Below, in pieces: positions 22,448 through 35,690 of a stretch of 64,000 nucleotides of DNA. The number at the start of each line of letters is the position of its first letter. Within the stretch, counting starts at the first letter, position 1. The notes under the pieces were generated by a model, which did no database searches, was not told the DNA's origin, and saw nothing but the letters and a program-made list of their open reading frames with translations. The position numbers and the translations under genes are program-made. The stretch comes from Naematelia aurantialba (Eukaryota > Basidiomycota > Tremellomycetes > Tremellales > Naemateliaceae), in assembly GCA_021527695.1 (NCBI GenBank), contig JAKFAO010000003.1:1612001-1676000 (forward strand), written 5' to 3'.

Positions 22448-25428
22448 TCATCGCCTCTCCGCCGGGGGACCCATGATATTCGCCACCATATCCCTATTCC
22501 ACTTCCCCGGATTATTCTGCACCTTGTCCTTGTCCTTCTTTGCCGATCCCGGCCCCGATCCCGAAGGAACAGCAGGGCTGACATTCTTGTCATTCTCCTT
22601 GTCCTCCTTGCGCGATTTGAGCACCGACTTGCTCGCCAGGCTCAACGACCTTCCAAACAACTTCGACTTGCCACCTCCACCTGACCCTCCCCCTCCCCCG
22701 CCTCCAGAACCGCTCCCAGGTGGCGTAGAGGGAGGCGGATGCAGCTGTGGTTGTGGCGCCTCGTGTACCGGGGTCGTCATGGGCGAGCCCGAGGTCGGCG
22801 TGTAGCTTCCGCTGGTTTGTTTTTCTCCCGAGGGGCGCGCCGAGGGGAAAGATGGTCGTGAGAATTTGATGGGCACGGGTGGACGGCGATCACGCTCATG
22901 CTCACGATCGCGATCGTCGCGCTCACGCTCACGCTCACCCAGTCGCATGTGCGACTGCGATTGCGATAACAGCGAACGCGGACTACTGCTCTCGTAGTTG
23001 TCCAGAGTTGGAGACGCTACCACGGACGATTGTGTCGGGAACAGCTCGCCATGACGTTCACGCAGAGGCGTCGAGGGTCCCGAGGCAAGATCAATCTGGG
23101 ACAACTCGGTGATATCGTCGTACGGCCGGCTGAAGTCGGGTATGGCAGCTGGCTCTGCACCAGGGGGCAAAAGCAGCTGATGCGCAGCATTACTCGACGT
23201 GCGTTTCCGAAGGGAAGCTCTGGGATTCTCGTGCCACGGTGCGGTGTTGTCCGTCTGGACAGCAGAGACAACGTCCCACCATCCTCCCGAGCCTGATTGC
23301 GGGACCGACGGCGCCATCTCGTTGAGATCGTCCATCTCGATCGGACTCAGCATCTGTAGAGGGGGCAACTGCTTCAACGAGCTGGAAGTGACTTCGATCG
23401 GCTTTGACTGTAAAGGAAGTTCGTACTCGTCGGAATCGCTGTCACTGTCACTATCTCGAGGATAGATGCCGCCCCTCAACGGCATGCTGATAGACCGACT
23501 GTGTTGTTCCCGTCGTACAGGTGTCGAGGTGAGAGAATCGTACGACTCTGTGGGCACAGCAGGTATCGCGTGAGAGCGGCTGCGTCGATGCGCCGATACC
23601 TGGTCAGATAGCGTTCGCGTACCACTCAGCAGAGGGGACGGCTCGGTAGCAGTCTTGGGATGGGCGACCTGACTTTTGGCTGTCGCAAAGACGTCTGCGT
23701 ACGACCCATCGGGGAACTGCGGTTCAGCACAGCTCGGGTTCCAACGCGACTCACTCTCTTCTCAACACTCTCAACTTGAGCCACTACCCATTGCACCATT
23801 TCGTCATACGTCGCTCCCATCGACTCGACGTGCTCCTTTTCTGTATCCACGAGCTCCTCGATAACATCCAAAGCTCGCGCATCGTCCAATCGAGGGTTGA
23901 CATAAAGTGCTGCGGTCGTGGTCTGGACTGTCGGCTCACGGAGTGGCACGTCATCGGGATCAGGAGGAGCAGGTAGAATGTCCAGATATGGCTCGGTGAT
24001 GCCTGCTGGCAGCGGTGATGAAGGTAATGCAAAAGTCCGCCGCAAAAGCAAAAATACAGGAAGAAGTGTGGCGGCTAGTGGGGCGGCAGTGCTCCTAATC
24101 ATGCATGTTGCCGCTTCGATGTCCCCTAGATCCTTGCTGAGCTGATCACGACCCGATTTGGCCCATTTCGACTTGATCATGTGCTCGCGTTTTTCCCGAG
24201 TAAGATACTCGGAGACCAGCTCGAGAGCATAATTCGCAAGTGGGTTGGGATCATTCAGGACGGCAGACTGGGATGTGGGCGACCCGAAAGAAGGGGACAG
24301 GGTTGATGATGAGGCTTTCGGACTGCCACCGTTGGCGGCATTCGCAGGGCTGTAGGTTGTGCGGCGTGCAAAGCCGGTGGGCGAGAAGCCAGGAGTCGCA
24401 GGACCATGTGGTCCAGAGTCTATGTCTTTGGCAAAAGCGTTCAGCAACTTGATGCAAACAGATTTCGTGGGCGCAGGAAGGGTGATTGGATAGTTTGAAT
24501 GGGGAGGCAAGTTGGTGCGGGCCTTTGCGGAACGGAAGGCAGACTTGAGCGCCCGGCGTCGCTGTAGCGCCTGTTCACCAGTCAGCGAGTCTTCTCCGAA
24601 AGGCTGCCATGCTCACAATGCCCTCCACGTAATCGAGCTCTTTGCCCACGCCCCATCTTCCCTCGCCTGCTACTCGGCGTCGAATGTGCTGGACCAGGGT
24701 GCGCTCGGCATCCGCCACTGGCATCACGACCAGCTGGTCGGCGAGCTCTTGGAGCGTAAAGTATGACAGCGATAACCGAAGAGACAGCAAGAGGGTCAAG
24801 CCGAGTTGTCGTGGCTCATCCAGCTCGTGTTCGGACATGGGCGATGGATAAGGATTTCGCGGAGATGCAGGGGTATCAGGAGGGATACCTTTTGCACTAG
24901 CAACGCCACGGAGGCCGTCCTCAATCTCGCCTAGACGGCGACTGATGTCCTCAAATCCATCCCGACCTAGCGTGCCCTTTCCGCCTCGTCCGGGTTTCTT
25001 CTCCCTGAGCTTGGCTTCTCGCGCCAACACATACTCGAGGACGACCTCGCGGGAATGCTCAAGCGTGGGTGGTGGATACGACAGGAGATGGTGCAGGATA
25101 GTCTCGGGCGATGCTGATCGGGAGAGAGGGAACGGTCCGGTAGGAGGCGTGAGGTCGGACGATTGAGGGATGTTGGTGACATATCTCGCGCGGTCAAAAG
25201 CACGAGCAAGATGGGGTGGTGTCTGTTGATTAGCAAAAGCTGCAATTGTATTTTGGTACCTACCCTATCTTCCAGCTCTACCAGGCCCACCGAGATCTCA
25301 AACAAGGTATCACCTTTGCTCCTCCGATTGAGAATCCACTCTTCCAGCGCGTCGACGGCCGCGTCGGACGGGATCTGCGGAGACGACAGGAATGGGACTA
25401 GGTGGGGCGGGATGGTGGATGGTGCCAT
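22448..25428 (-). CDS. Large Ser-rich protein, function unknown
   Basis: Predicted 951-aa protein; family not recognised. Exons on the minus strand: 25428..25264, 25222..24617, 24570..23755, 23716..22448 (whole codons, good junctions). The N-terminal half looks folded and helical: VPFLSSPQIPSDAAVDALEEW, a DISRRLGEIEDGL helix, LTLLLSLRLSLSYFTLQELAD, NPLANYALELVSEYLTREKR, and LAATLLPVFLLLRRTFALP, a hydrophobic helix. The C-terminal half is disordered: Ser/Asp runs, an Arg/Glu/Asp charged stretch (GERERERDDRDREHERDR), a poly-Gly tract, and a conserved-looking end, NPGKWNRDMVANIMGPP. It may be a regulatory or scaffold protein; no function is claimed. Confidence 0.75.
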
Positions 25429-26488
25429 CGTGTGCGATCACCGAATTGAGAGTCGCGGGTGCGGGTGTTCGCTGGGATGCAATGCAAACGTATGGACAGC
25501 CTCTGTTCTCACCGAGTGGCCATGTCGAGGCTGCTGAGAAAATGTTCTCGCGATGGTAAAGAGGAAGAAAAGCGACGTTTGGGGCGCCGGAAAATGGGTG
25601 ACTGGAAAGACGCTGCGGAAAGTAGGGCGACACTTGAGTGATCGTCGTTTTGTCTCTAAGATTGAGAGGTTTCCAAAGGCAGGACTGGGTGTCGAGCTCG
25701 GACACCAGGTCGAAGCGACACTGCTCCCTCGTCGTCGTCGTCGGCCGCCGCCCCCGTTGGTTCGTCGTCGTTGTCTATGAGTGGGAATTGTCTGCTTGTC
25801 GAGAGAGAATCGAGGATGTGAACAACTGGTGCCAAAAATTAAAATGAAAACCGAAGACGCGACGTTGTGGCAGCGGGAAACCGCCATCCGCGGCTTTCAG
25901 GCACCGAGGGAAGGAAAGAAAGAGCAGGGAAGGAAGAGAGGGAGGGATGGGAGGAAGGAAGGGAAGGAAGGGAAGGAAGGGAAGGAAGGGAAGGAAGGAA
26001 GAGAGGAAGACAAGGGAAGCTCTATTATTAACCCCCATTCTTTCATTCTCCCTCTCGTCGTCGTGTGTCTCTTGTCTGTTATACCTACCAGACACCTGGG
26101 GGAGCCAGCAGCTCTGCAGCTGGGATAGTGATGCCGACGTAGGCAGTGCGGTTCTTGTTGCAGGACTTCTTTAGCAGGGCACTACTGACACGGTGGAACG
26201 GATCAACCAGACTCCTGGCTGGGGGGGCGTGTCAATCAAACTGACGGTCATGGCTGAGCGCTAAAGCCTGGTTATGCACAGACTGACGCTTGGAGACTCA
26301 TCAAGGATATTGACGCCCTTCCCCACGGTCCGTGTATCGGGTTGAGGGACATCCCTTTCAGAGCATGGCCGATTGATCAAGATTGACAAGATTGACACCT
26401 GTTCCACCCTGTGCTACTTCCCACTTCTCGTTTCCTACGTGCTTAGGAAACGCGACGCACCGCGCCCAAGTAGGGCGTCGCAGCAGAG
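25429..26488. other. Divergent intergenic with GGAA repeats
   Basis: 1,060 bp between two divergent unknown genes. A purine-rich GGAAGGGAA array lies at about 25910-26010. The rest shows no convincing exon and should hold both promoters. Confidence 0.55.
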
Positions 26489-28035
26489 ATGGCGGATGTT
26501 CCTCAAAGTCGTCTGCCGCAGCCATCCAAGCGGCCACTCCGTTCCATCGCCTCGACCCCAAGCCTCCAGCCATCAGGCCAAGCGAGATCCAACATCAGGC
26601 CACCGAATGTATCTCGCAGACCGTCGTCTGCCGCGCTCGGCTCTCTGAGATCGCGTGCTCAGCCTGTCGTGGCAGCACGGCCCGCCACAGCGCTCAGCTC
26701 GACCAGATTCAACGCTACTGCAGCCACCGCTAGAGATCGGGAAACACAGCAGCCCCCGCTGGAGGGGATGCAAGAGCAGATCTACTCGAACGCCACGCGC
26801 AAGCCATCTGTCCTCCGACGCCAGAGCTCCCTGCCCACCCGAACAGCCCTTGCTCGAAATGGTCCAACAGCGCCTGCAAAGCGGCAGCCTTTGAAAGCTG
26901 CTCCTGCAGGTGTCATAATCCCTGCACGACCGTTGAGCGAGAAGCGTGTCGTCTCTTCTCAATGGCCGAACGATAGCGACCATCCCCACAGATCCGGCGC
27001 GAGAGTCGCGAGTAGAGCCAAAGAGATTACAGGTGGCGACGTGGCCGCCAGCGCGTGGGCTCAAGGCGCGCTGAGACGCGTCGCCTCCCACTCGCGGATG
27101 CTGGCAGACGCAAAGGTGGCAAACCAACGTCGTCAACCCGAACAGCAACGTACGTTCTTCGTTCTGACCATGAATTTGCCGCAATTGACAATCAATTGAC
27201 GCATCAAAGAGCCTGTGCCTGCATTCTCTCTACCCACCGTAGCCGACCTATCCCCACTTGGCACGTCGTCAAGCCCCTTGACACCATGTAAATTCCCCCT
27301 CAAGCGCCGACCTCTGCATCCCCAGAGCAATCTGCGCCCGTCCGCACCTACCGATACACAACTTGGGCTCGGCCGTAGGACGTCACTGCGAACTTTACAA
27401 CGACGCACCCTGCTAACCGAGCCATCACCGCTCTTGCCTCGTCTCGTGTCGAGGCGGCTCGAAGCGCCCAGGGAGAGTATGGAGATGATCAGGGACACAT
27501 CGATGAGCTTCAGTCTCCAGGAGCTGTCCGAGGACGATTCGGTCCTCTCGCACGGACAAGGCGTGAGCGTTGCGGAAGTGAGTACTGCTCACGCCTCACC
27601 CGCTCCTCTTCGTTGACACAGCTCATCCCCTCTGTCAAGAAGCACCCGCCAGCCGCACTCTCCCGGCGCTCCTTATCGTCGCCATCGTCCAGCCAAGCTC
27701 CAGAATTTTTCTCCTTGAGACCCTCTCACATACCATCCTCTCTCTCACGAGCGTCTTCTCCTCACGCACAGCTTTCGCCCTCGGCATCTCGCGCCATCGC
27801 CCTCGCCGAAGAGCTAGAGTACGCCAGGTCAGAACTAGTTCGCGCTGAAGAAGCGAGAACAGCCAGTCAAAGTCTCGCGAGAGGCGCGGTAGCCCAGCTC
27901 GTGTCGGCTAGATTCGATGCCGTCTGTCAAGGGGCAGAGGACGTTCTTGCTGAGATTGAGCTGCAGAGGCGCTTGATTGGCGCTTGGAGAGCTGCTCTGG
28001 ATTCTGCGGCCAGCGTGACGAGCAGTGGATCGTAG
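26489..28035 (+). CDS. Basic Ser/Arg/Pro-rich protein with C-terminal helix, unknown
   Basis: Predicted 480-aa protein; family not recognised. Exons: 26489..27149, 27210..27577, 27622..28035. The N-terminal 220 residues are basic and Ser/Pro/Arg-rich ([20 protein letters not shown]), of the kind seen in microtubule- or DNA-associated proteins, though that is only a composition argument. The middle contains an acidic patch ([11 protein letters not shown]). The last 90 residues form a likely coiled coil ([20 protein letters not shown] onward, ending [16 protein letters not shown]). It converges with SRP101 with 96 bp between stops. Confidence 0.72.
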
Positions 28036-28131
28036 AACCTGCATGACCACAGAGACCATAGAGCATGCGGGTCCGTATGTACGCGTCAGAGATCACGTCA
28101 AAATCTCCCGGAACCGTAATATACATGTAGA

Positions 28132-30709
28132 TCACGAGCTCAGCAGAGCCTGTACAATATGATTGACCCTCAGATGCCTCAGATCCGTATACGTCTGCCC
28201 ACAGCCTACGAACAGTATAGGCTGGCCTGTAACGTACGTCATGGACAGCGCAGCGCCGACCTTGTCGTCCTAAGGGGATGGTCAGCTCAATGCTGGTGTT
28301 GGGAGTATTGTTGGTAGAGTACTGCTTCTGGAATAGTGCTCTTTGCTGCTGCACTCGGCTGCGCATCCGCCGCAATGGAGGAACAAGACTCACAATGGTA
28401 TCGAATTTCGTCAAGACGATCCCGTCTATGCCTCGTTTCCGCATGGCCCCTCCGACGCCTGAACTTGAGAAATCTTTGAGAGCCCGATCGAACTTGGTCA
28501 ATTGGTCGACTGCCTCGTTACCGACCAACGCTTCGCCGACAAACACGATCTTGTCGGGGTTGTTCACGGTCACCAACTGCGACAGTCAGTACTCATGGGG
28601 ACAAGACGGGCGATGAGGGCGACTATGGCGTGATGTAGAAGACTGACCTTGGCGAGCGCGCGCATCAGCGGCTCGTTGTCCTGCATCCGCCCAGCCGTGT
28701 CGATCAAGACAACGTCGAAACGATTCTCCTTTGCTGCGAGACACAATCAGCCGCGCCCCGGAGCCATCCAGGGATCGTCTGTCGACGCACCATATGCGAT
28801 CGCATCCTTGGCGATACCTGCTGCGTCCTTGCCGTATCCCCGCTCGTACAGCTCGACCTTTTTGCGCCCCTGATGCTCGCCGTCGCTGCCTCCCAGCTCG
28901 TCGCCTAGCGCGCCGAGGTTCCGCACATGTACTCTCAACTGCTCGACAGCCCCGCTTCGAAACGTATCGCACGCGGCGATGAGCACGCGCAAGCCATTTT
29001 GCAACAGCCAAAAACAGACCTTCGACAGGTTGGTCGACTTGCCCACGCCGTTGACGCCGACAAAGGTGATTGCATATGGATCCGGGGGAGCATCGGGCGA
29101 CGACAGCGATGACGTCGAGGAGCGTTTACGTTGGATGTCTAGCAGGATGTCCGTAGATGACTTGGGAGTAAGGATCCGAGTCAACGACGCGGATAACGCA
29201 GTCTGCACTTCGCTCTTCACGCCTCGACTGTCAGCAATGCTGGGGACGGCACTCACTCGTCAAGCCGCCAAGCTTCTTGCCGACCAACGCAGCGCCCACG
29301 CTATCGCACAGCTTCTCCGCAATGTCCTTTGCCACATTCTTGCTCATCAAGTGGCGCTCCATCTCCTGCAGTACCGGCCGCAAATCGTCCAGCGTCAACA
29401 CCTTCTTCCCCGTCAGACGGGCAAACATGCCACCCCATCCACCTGAAGCCTCCTCGTGAGCTTCCTCGTCTTTCACACTAAGTTTCGCAGTCCGCCTTGC
29501 CAAGATCTCCTCTTCAGTTGGCAGGCCATCATCTGACCCGGCACCCCGCCGAAAGTCCCAGTCCGCCACCTCGTACGCCCCAGACTTGTTCCTTGTCCCC
29601 ATCGCGTCTGCCGAGACCAGAGCATCAACATCTACAGGCGGGAGAGGTGCGCCATTCGCAGTGTCTGGCGCAGGAGACGAATAGTCCAACGCAGCCATGT
29701 CCTGCGCGGATACTGGCGAGTCGCCCCACTTGCGCATGAGCTTACTGGCCGCATTCGATGGGGCTTTGCGGGACGGCGAGGGTGAATGGGACGACAGCCC
29801 CCCATCACGCCCCAGTTTGCCGCCACTCTTGGTACGGCTGCCCTTCATGCGGGTCTTGAGGACCGCGACGTTTTTGGCAATCTCCTCGGCAGTGACAGGG
29901 TTTGAATCATCTGACAGGGCGGGGGCTGCAGAGTCAGTAACAGTCCAAGATCGTCTTCTTACTCGACGCGTCGGAAGCAGGAGTCGCTTGGGCGTGTCTC
30001 TGCAGAGAGAGTGGTGTGCGCAACGGCTTTTTAGCCTGATTGCGAATTTCAGCTTCGTTTCGGAAAGTGATGATCACATATGAGACCCACCGTATCTGAA
30101 CCCTCGCAGTCTCTCAGACAACGCTCAAATATCTGGTCCCATTTCTCCTGTACCAATCGTTCCTTCAAGAGCTTAATAGCCGATGTGGATGTGTTGGTAA
30201 CCGACGTCGAACCAGCCGCGAGCGAGTCGATGAGGCTTTCGATATACGGCTGGAACAGCGCAAGAAACAGCTGCTTTATACGACTTAGCAGCACCGGAAC
30301 GTATGTGAGCGGTAACAGCGCCGGGAAAACAACCTGCAAGACCGTTCAGCGGCCAGCACCAAGAGAGCTGATCGAGTTTGAGGGAAAACCAGAGAAGAGC
30401 AGTCCGAGCTCGGGACTTGGGACATACCACAAAGACCAGTCCGAGGTCATTGACGGTCGTCCATCGTACGCTATAACCATCCTTTTCGAACCCCTCGTCC
30501 TGCCCGCGGACCTTGCCCTCGATGAAAGACTCTCGCACCAGGGCATTCACTGGCGAGGCGGGAGTGAGCGCCAGAGCCGAGAAAGCCGGTGTGAAGGACC
30601 GTGACCACAGGACCATGCCGCCTGCGAGGCGAGCCATCAGCCTGACGATGGGATATCACGAGACCCCGGGAGACTCACTCTGATGTGAGATTGAGATGTG
30701 GTCGAGCAT
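28132..30709 (-). CDS. SRP101: Signal recognition particle receptor subunit alpha
   Basis: Predicted 682-aa GTPase that docks SRP-ribosome complexes at the ER. Exons on the minus strand: 30709..30679, 30621..30428, 30333..30091, 30035..29963, 29925..29257, 29222..28791, 28733..28648, 28576..28394, 28269..28132. The N-terminal SRX domain begins [20 protein letters not shown] and contains [12 protein letters not shown] charged linker follows. The NG domain shows the P-loop [13 protein letters not shown], then [28 protein letters not shown] and the end [17 protein letters not shown]. Intron 29223..29256 has two nearby AG acceptors; the one that keeps the frame gives SVKSEVQ. It is divergent from the RSC1/2 gene. 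Confidence 0.96.
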
Positions 30710-30980
30710 GTCGAGTGAGTTGACGAGGATGAACAGTGGGACGCAGCACCAAGAGACTATTCCAGAGCTTTGGATTGGGAGGAGCTGCGGGGCTCCGGGT
30801 TTGATCCCATCGTGCCCCCCTCCCTTCCCGATATTGCCACGTCATGCTTTGTATCCGCCTTGTTATTGCGAGCGACGCCATGCATACAGCCCTGTCTGGC
30901 TTGTTTGTGTCTTCGAGTCGACCAAGACTTGCCGTCTAGAGCGCATACCTCGACGCAGGTCAGTTCGACAAGCCACAGGC
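30710..30980. promoter_or_regulatory. Shared divergent promoter, SRP101 / RSC1
   Basis: 271 bp between start codons; no specific site is claimed. Confidence 0.5.
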
Positions 30981-33900
30981 ATGGCGCCGCGAAAACCAGC
31001 TGCCGTGCGCGTCGCGAGCGGGTCAAACGCGTCGCCTGTACCGACCGAATATCCAGGCCAGGATGCTGGCCCCAACATGAGCCGAGAGCACTGGGGTGCG
31101 TGTGTCGCCATCCTCGATGGCGTGTACAAGGCCAGAGACGGAAGGTGAGTCTGGTGCTCGGCTCATTTCACACAATCTGCCAGGCAGGCAAGCTGGAAGC
31201 CTGCGCCGAGCGGGAGCTCGGAGCTCTGGCGGTTTTAGGCGTATTCGTTTTGGAGATGCGAGCTGATGAATTCGCTTTTTTCGTCTTGTTATCTATAGTC
31301 GACGGCTGGCAGACATCTTCCGGCAGACACCTGATAGATCATTGTACCCAGATTACTACGACGCGATCCCAGAGCCAGAGAGCCTGGACAACATCTCGGT
31401 GAGCGACACGGGGCCGCAGAGGGGGTAGGGCGAGCCAGCTGACTGGGTAGTCGCAACTCGCTCTTGGGGGGTATAGTACGCCCGAGGCATTCTTCAAGCA
31501 GCTGCACCTCGTCTTCCTGAACGCCAAGCATTGTACGTGCAGTTTGCCGCAGCGCAGACTGCAGATCCTTGCTGATCACATCACGCCGTAGATAACGAGG
31601 AGGGTTCCCAGGTGTGGATAGATGCCAAGCGGCTAGAGGTGAGCTTTACTGAACTGTAATGAGCACGGGTGGGGCAAAGGGCATCGTTGATGAGCAGGAC
31701 CAAATTCGCGCCGACTGGCACTCTCGTGCAACGGCGGGGCCGTTGCCGAATCCAGACCCGTATTACGGGACAGGCAAGCGTCGCGGTCGCCCACCCAAGG
31801 ACCGCTCTACCGCCTCGGCCACTCCTGCTCCTGCTCCTCTGCCTGCTCCTGGCGACACCGGCTCGAGCCTCGCCCCATCATCCGCAGTTCCCGCCACATC
31901 GCTGCCAGTGATTCCTGGCGCCTTGTCGCCTTTCTCCGCTCCCAGCCCTCTCCCATCATTCAGTATCGCGACGCCCTCGCCCTCGCAACTACCAGCAATG
32001 CTACCCACCACATCGGCGTCCACTTCCCCTCCACTGCCTGGGAAACAGGTGCAGCGGCGCCAGACAGAGCTCGACCGCCAGGCAGTTGCAAAGCTCGATG
32101 CTCGGTTGCCGCGTTGGCAAGGACCCGAGGAAGTTATTCCCGGAGACCCGGCGCCCGGCGGTATACCAGGCAGTGGGTGGTGGGGCGAAGGCGCGCCCGA
32201 ACTGGTGCAAGCTACTGCAGGCGCCTCGCATCCTGCACGAATCAATGGAGTCCTCAAAGCGCTCTCTGAGTATCGGGATGTCAGGTGAGTCTGCGTGGAG
32301 AATTTGATAGGACAAGGCTTATGAGACTCTATAGTGGTGTCCGTTTGTCTGATACGCTCGCCGCTGTGCCTGCGGTCACGAACATCCCCTACTTGTCCTT
32401 CACCGTACGTTTACGACATGTCTTCCGCTCACTCTCAGGTTCCAATCACATTTGGCACAATCACGCATGCCGTGCAACAGACACGATATACCTCGCTGCG
32501 CGATTTTGACATGGACATGGCTCGCCTGTTCGAAAAAGCTCGCCGATTTTATCAGGAACAGTCAGCGGAGTATGGCCACGTCCTCGCCCTCCAGCGCCTA
32601 TACAACGCGCTCACCTCACCCGTCCCACTGCCTCTACCTCCTTCAGGAGTTCCGGAACCGTCTCCCACACTCTACGCGGCAGTTCCAGCGGGCCCTGGCA
32701 ACGCACGACCCATGCATGAGACGACGCAGGATCTCAAGGCTGGCGCTAGCGAAACCGAGGTGGGGTACGGCGTTACCACGTTTCGCGTGTCCACCAAAGA
32801 TCGGATCTTCACGGATGAAGCACGACACAAGGGTGTGCCATATAGAATGGGCGACTACGTCCACTTGATCAACCCCGACGACGCCACCAAGCCGATCATA
32901 GGGCACATCTTCAAGACTTACATCCCGACCAAGGGCAGCAGGACGCATCACGTCACTGTATGTTGGTACTATCGACCCGAACAGGTGAGGACGACCCAAC
33001 AGGCTCCATCCAGGCATCGGTCCACAGATCGGTGGCACAGTGCTCGTACATACTGACAGAGCAGATTGTGCACACTGCCGACCGCTTGTTTTTCGAGCGA
33101 GAGGTCTTCAAGACGGGTGGGTGAGGGTAGATGGCAGAGCTGAACAACAGGCCATATGTGTGATCATCCCGTTGAGGACATCATCGAGCGTGTGTCATGC
33201 CAATTCTACGTCAAATACATCCGCGGTCGGCCGCAGGCGCCAGAATTCTACCCGGGCTGGCCATCGTGTAGGGCCCCCTGGTTGTCGTGATTGAGCGGGA
33301 GCTGATGCCTGATTGTAGATTTGTGTCATTCTCGATACAACGATAGGGAGTGGATCACCGTCCGCATCAAGAATTGGAACAGCTGCATCCCTGATGTAGG
33401 TACCCTACGTCTTGCCCAGACAGAATACCAGAGTACAAGAGAACTGCATACTGATGGATGATGATTTCGTTCTGCAGGAGCTGCGCCAGTCGTCCTATAT
33501 GCAAGTGATACAGTACGAGCGGCAGATTGATCCGCAGCAAGTCGAGTCACCCTTTCTCCGAGGTATCAAAGGTCCAGGATTCATTGGAGAGCCGAAAAGC
33601 AAGCCTGTCGACGATGACGAAGAGGAGGACGACGGCCGGCGTGCTGAGCGCGAGCGGCCGGCCAAGCGGGAGACGCGTTCGTCTCAGACTGCCATGCAGA
33701 CCGGGTTGCCCAGTGGCATGCAACCTCTGGCCATATATCAAGCTCAACCTCATCTACCGCCCAGCGCCACCGCCAGCCCAATTGGTACCCCGATCCCCGC
33801 ACCGACCGCAGCAGCAGTCTACACGCCTACGCCGTCTGTGCCCGCGCCAGGACCATCCCGCCTCCCTCTGCCAACGAGCATGCCCGCACCACCCATGCAG

Positions 33901-34745
33901 ACGCCCTACCGCTCTCCTCTACCCATCTCGACTCCCTCGGCACCTCTAGCGCCAGCCACACCAAACGCGATGCCGCTCCCCCCCACACCGTCATATTCGG
34001 GCCACGGCAATGGCGTCGGCAATGCCAATGGCGTCAATGGCACCCTCGGCTCGTCCCGGACCTTTGCAGCTGCGTTTGGGGGCACACAAAATCTCGACGC
34101 GATAGCATTGCGGGAAACGCTGCCCCCTGAAACAGGTCAGACGAGTTTCTCCTTCGTCCCTCTCTTCTCTCTTTCGTGCGATTTGGCATTGCCATCTTTG
34201 TCTTGACGTCGTCTTTGTCTCCGCCTTCATAGCCGTCTTCGGCGTCGTTTTGTGTCCCGTTTTCCTCTCGCGGTCCCAGCTGAACCTGCATGCGCGTAGC
34301 TCGGCTGTTTGAGCGCGATAGTCGAGGACAGGTATTATGGTTCTCTGGACCTCCGCTGGCGCCAGGCGCCGTCCCGATTCCGCACAAACAGTCCCATTCG
34401 CTCGAGTACCTCGCGTACCTCGTCAAGCGCAAGACGGGGCGCAAACGCCACAGAGGCAACAACGGCGTTCAAGGCGCCGATGACACGGGCGCGGGCGCGG
34501 GCGTCGGTGTGGACGTGGATGTAGACGTGGATGTAGACGTGGGCGCGGCGGGAGTAGGGGTAGGGGTAGATGAGCGGCCCAGAAAGCGATTCACGTTGAG
34601 GAAAGGCGAGCAGGAGTTTGTGCCCCCAAGCCCGGCGGAAGACGAGGGCAGAGGAAGTGCGCCCAAACTCGTCTGGGACAAGGGCCTGACTGCGGCCCAG
34701 GTGATTGCGGGCCTCAAGGCTGCCATCGATGGTGTGGCTGCGTGA
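30981..34745 (+). CDS. RSC1: RSC1/RSC2-like chromatin remodelling subunit
   Basis: Predicted 981-aa subunit of the RSC (polybromo-type SWI/SNF) nucleosome remodeller. Exons: 30981..31144, 31299..31398, 31451..31532, 31592..31638, 31698..32284, 32335..32404, 32439..32984, 33065..33116, 33151..33267, 33319..33395, 33478..34135, 34300..34745. Bromodomain 1 covers about residues 35-131 (YPDYYDAIPEPESL, FLNAKHYNEEGSQVW). An AT-hook, KRRGRPPK, sits near 153. A second, diverged bromodomain is near 300-430, and a BAH domain near 467-615 (WYYRPEQ, FFEREVFKTG, CHSRYNDREW, WNSCIPDELR). The C-terminal part holds the RSC1/2 segment RLFERDSRGQVLWFSGPPL. Domain order matches Rsc1/2. Confidence 0.92.
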
Positions 34746-34802
34746 GTGTGGCTGCGTGAGTGTGGCTGCGTGAGTGTGGCTGCGTGAGTGTGGCTGCTGT
34801 GT
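34735..34802. repeat. 14-nt tandem repeat at RSC1 stop
   Basis: Four to five copies of GTGTGGCTGCGTGA starting at the stop codon and running into the 3' region. Confidence 0.9.
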
Positions 34803-34924
34803 GGGCGCTGTAGGACGGCTCTTGGACTGCTGTGTGATCCATGCATGCACGGTCGAGAGCGTATGACTGCAAGTGGGGTCATACAATCTGCCAAATCAGA
34901 ATGTGGGGCGAATGGGTCAAAGCC

Positions 34925-35310
34925 CCTCCAAGTACCTAGCCATACTGCAATAACTCCCCCCTGATTGCGCGCCCTACAGCTACAGCTCGACGACGTCCGG
35001 GGGACTGGCCTAGCGGACCGTGTCCCTGCCCCACCAGCCTTATTGCATGTAATCCCAAATGCATGCAACCAAGACGCCCTGAAGTCCCAAATGCATGCAC
35101 CAAGACGCCCTGAATGTAATCCCAAATGCATGCAACCAAGACGCCCTGAAGTCCCAAATGCATGCAACCAAACCGCTCTGCACTCCTCTGCAGTACCTAG
35201 CCATACTGCACAGCTCCCCGCCTATTGCCCGCCCTGCAGCGGCGGCTACAGCTCGACGATGGCCGGGGGACTGACCCAGCGGACCGTGTCCCATGCCCAC
35301 CAGCCCTTCC
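34925..35310. repeat. Duplicated segment flanking a 30-nt satellite
   Basis: A segment of about 110 bp at 34930-35040 (from AGTACCTAGCCATACTGCA to CACCAGCC) is repeated with differences at 35199-35306. Between them are four imperfect units containing GACGCCCTGAAGTCCCAAAT followed by GCATGCA. No coding frame is conserved between copies. Confidence 0.85.
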
Positions 35311-35424
35311 CGGGCTTGTCTGGCCAGTCGTGACATCGTACTTTCTGTGGTGGGCTGTATGTGTCAGCTCGTAGCATTGCGTCGAGTCTCCGCGGCTTCT
35401 GTACGCTGCGGTTCATCCCAGCCG

Positions 35425-35515
35425 TCTCTATCCCCTCTCCACCTAGGGAGAGTCTGTCATCCCCTCTCCACCTAGGGAGAGCCTGTCACCCCCTCTCCAC
35501 CTAGGAGAGGCGGTG
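35425..35515. repeat. Three tandem hairpin units
   Basis: Three units of about 29 nt, each with CTCTCC, a short loop CACCTA, and GGGAGAG (GGAGAG in the last), so each can fold into a stem-loop. See findings. Confidence 0.85.
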
Positions 35516-35690
35516 GATAGACATCTCGAGGACCCAGAGGAGAGCGCGTACGAGAAGACAAGTGCTAAGAGTACGACAGGACCCAGAGTGTCAGAGTTTG
35601 GAGGAACAGGAGGGACGGTAGGATTGCAAACGTTGAGGATAAGGCGGGTGGTTTAGTAGGCTGGATGAGAATCCAACGATATCGCGCCAC

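Noticed and set aside
30829..31620. Separate small genes around the RSC1 5' exons
   Set aside because: The short frames are explained as pieces of bromodomain 1 joined by four introns.
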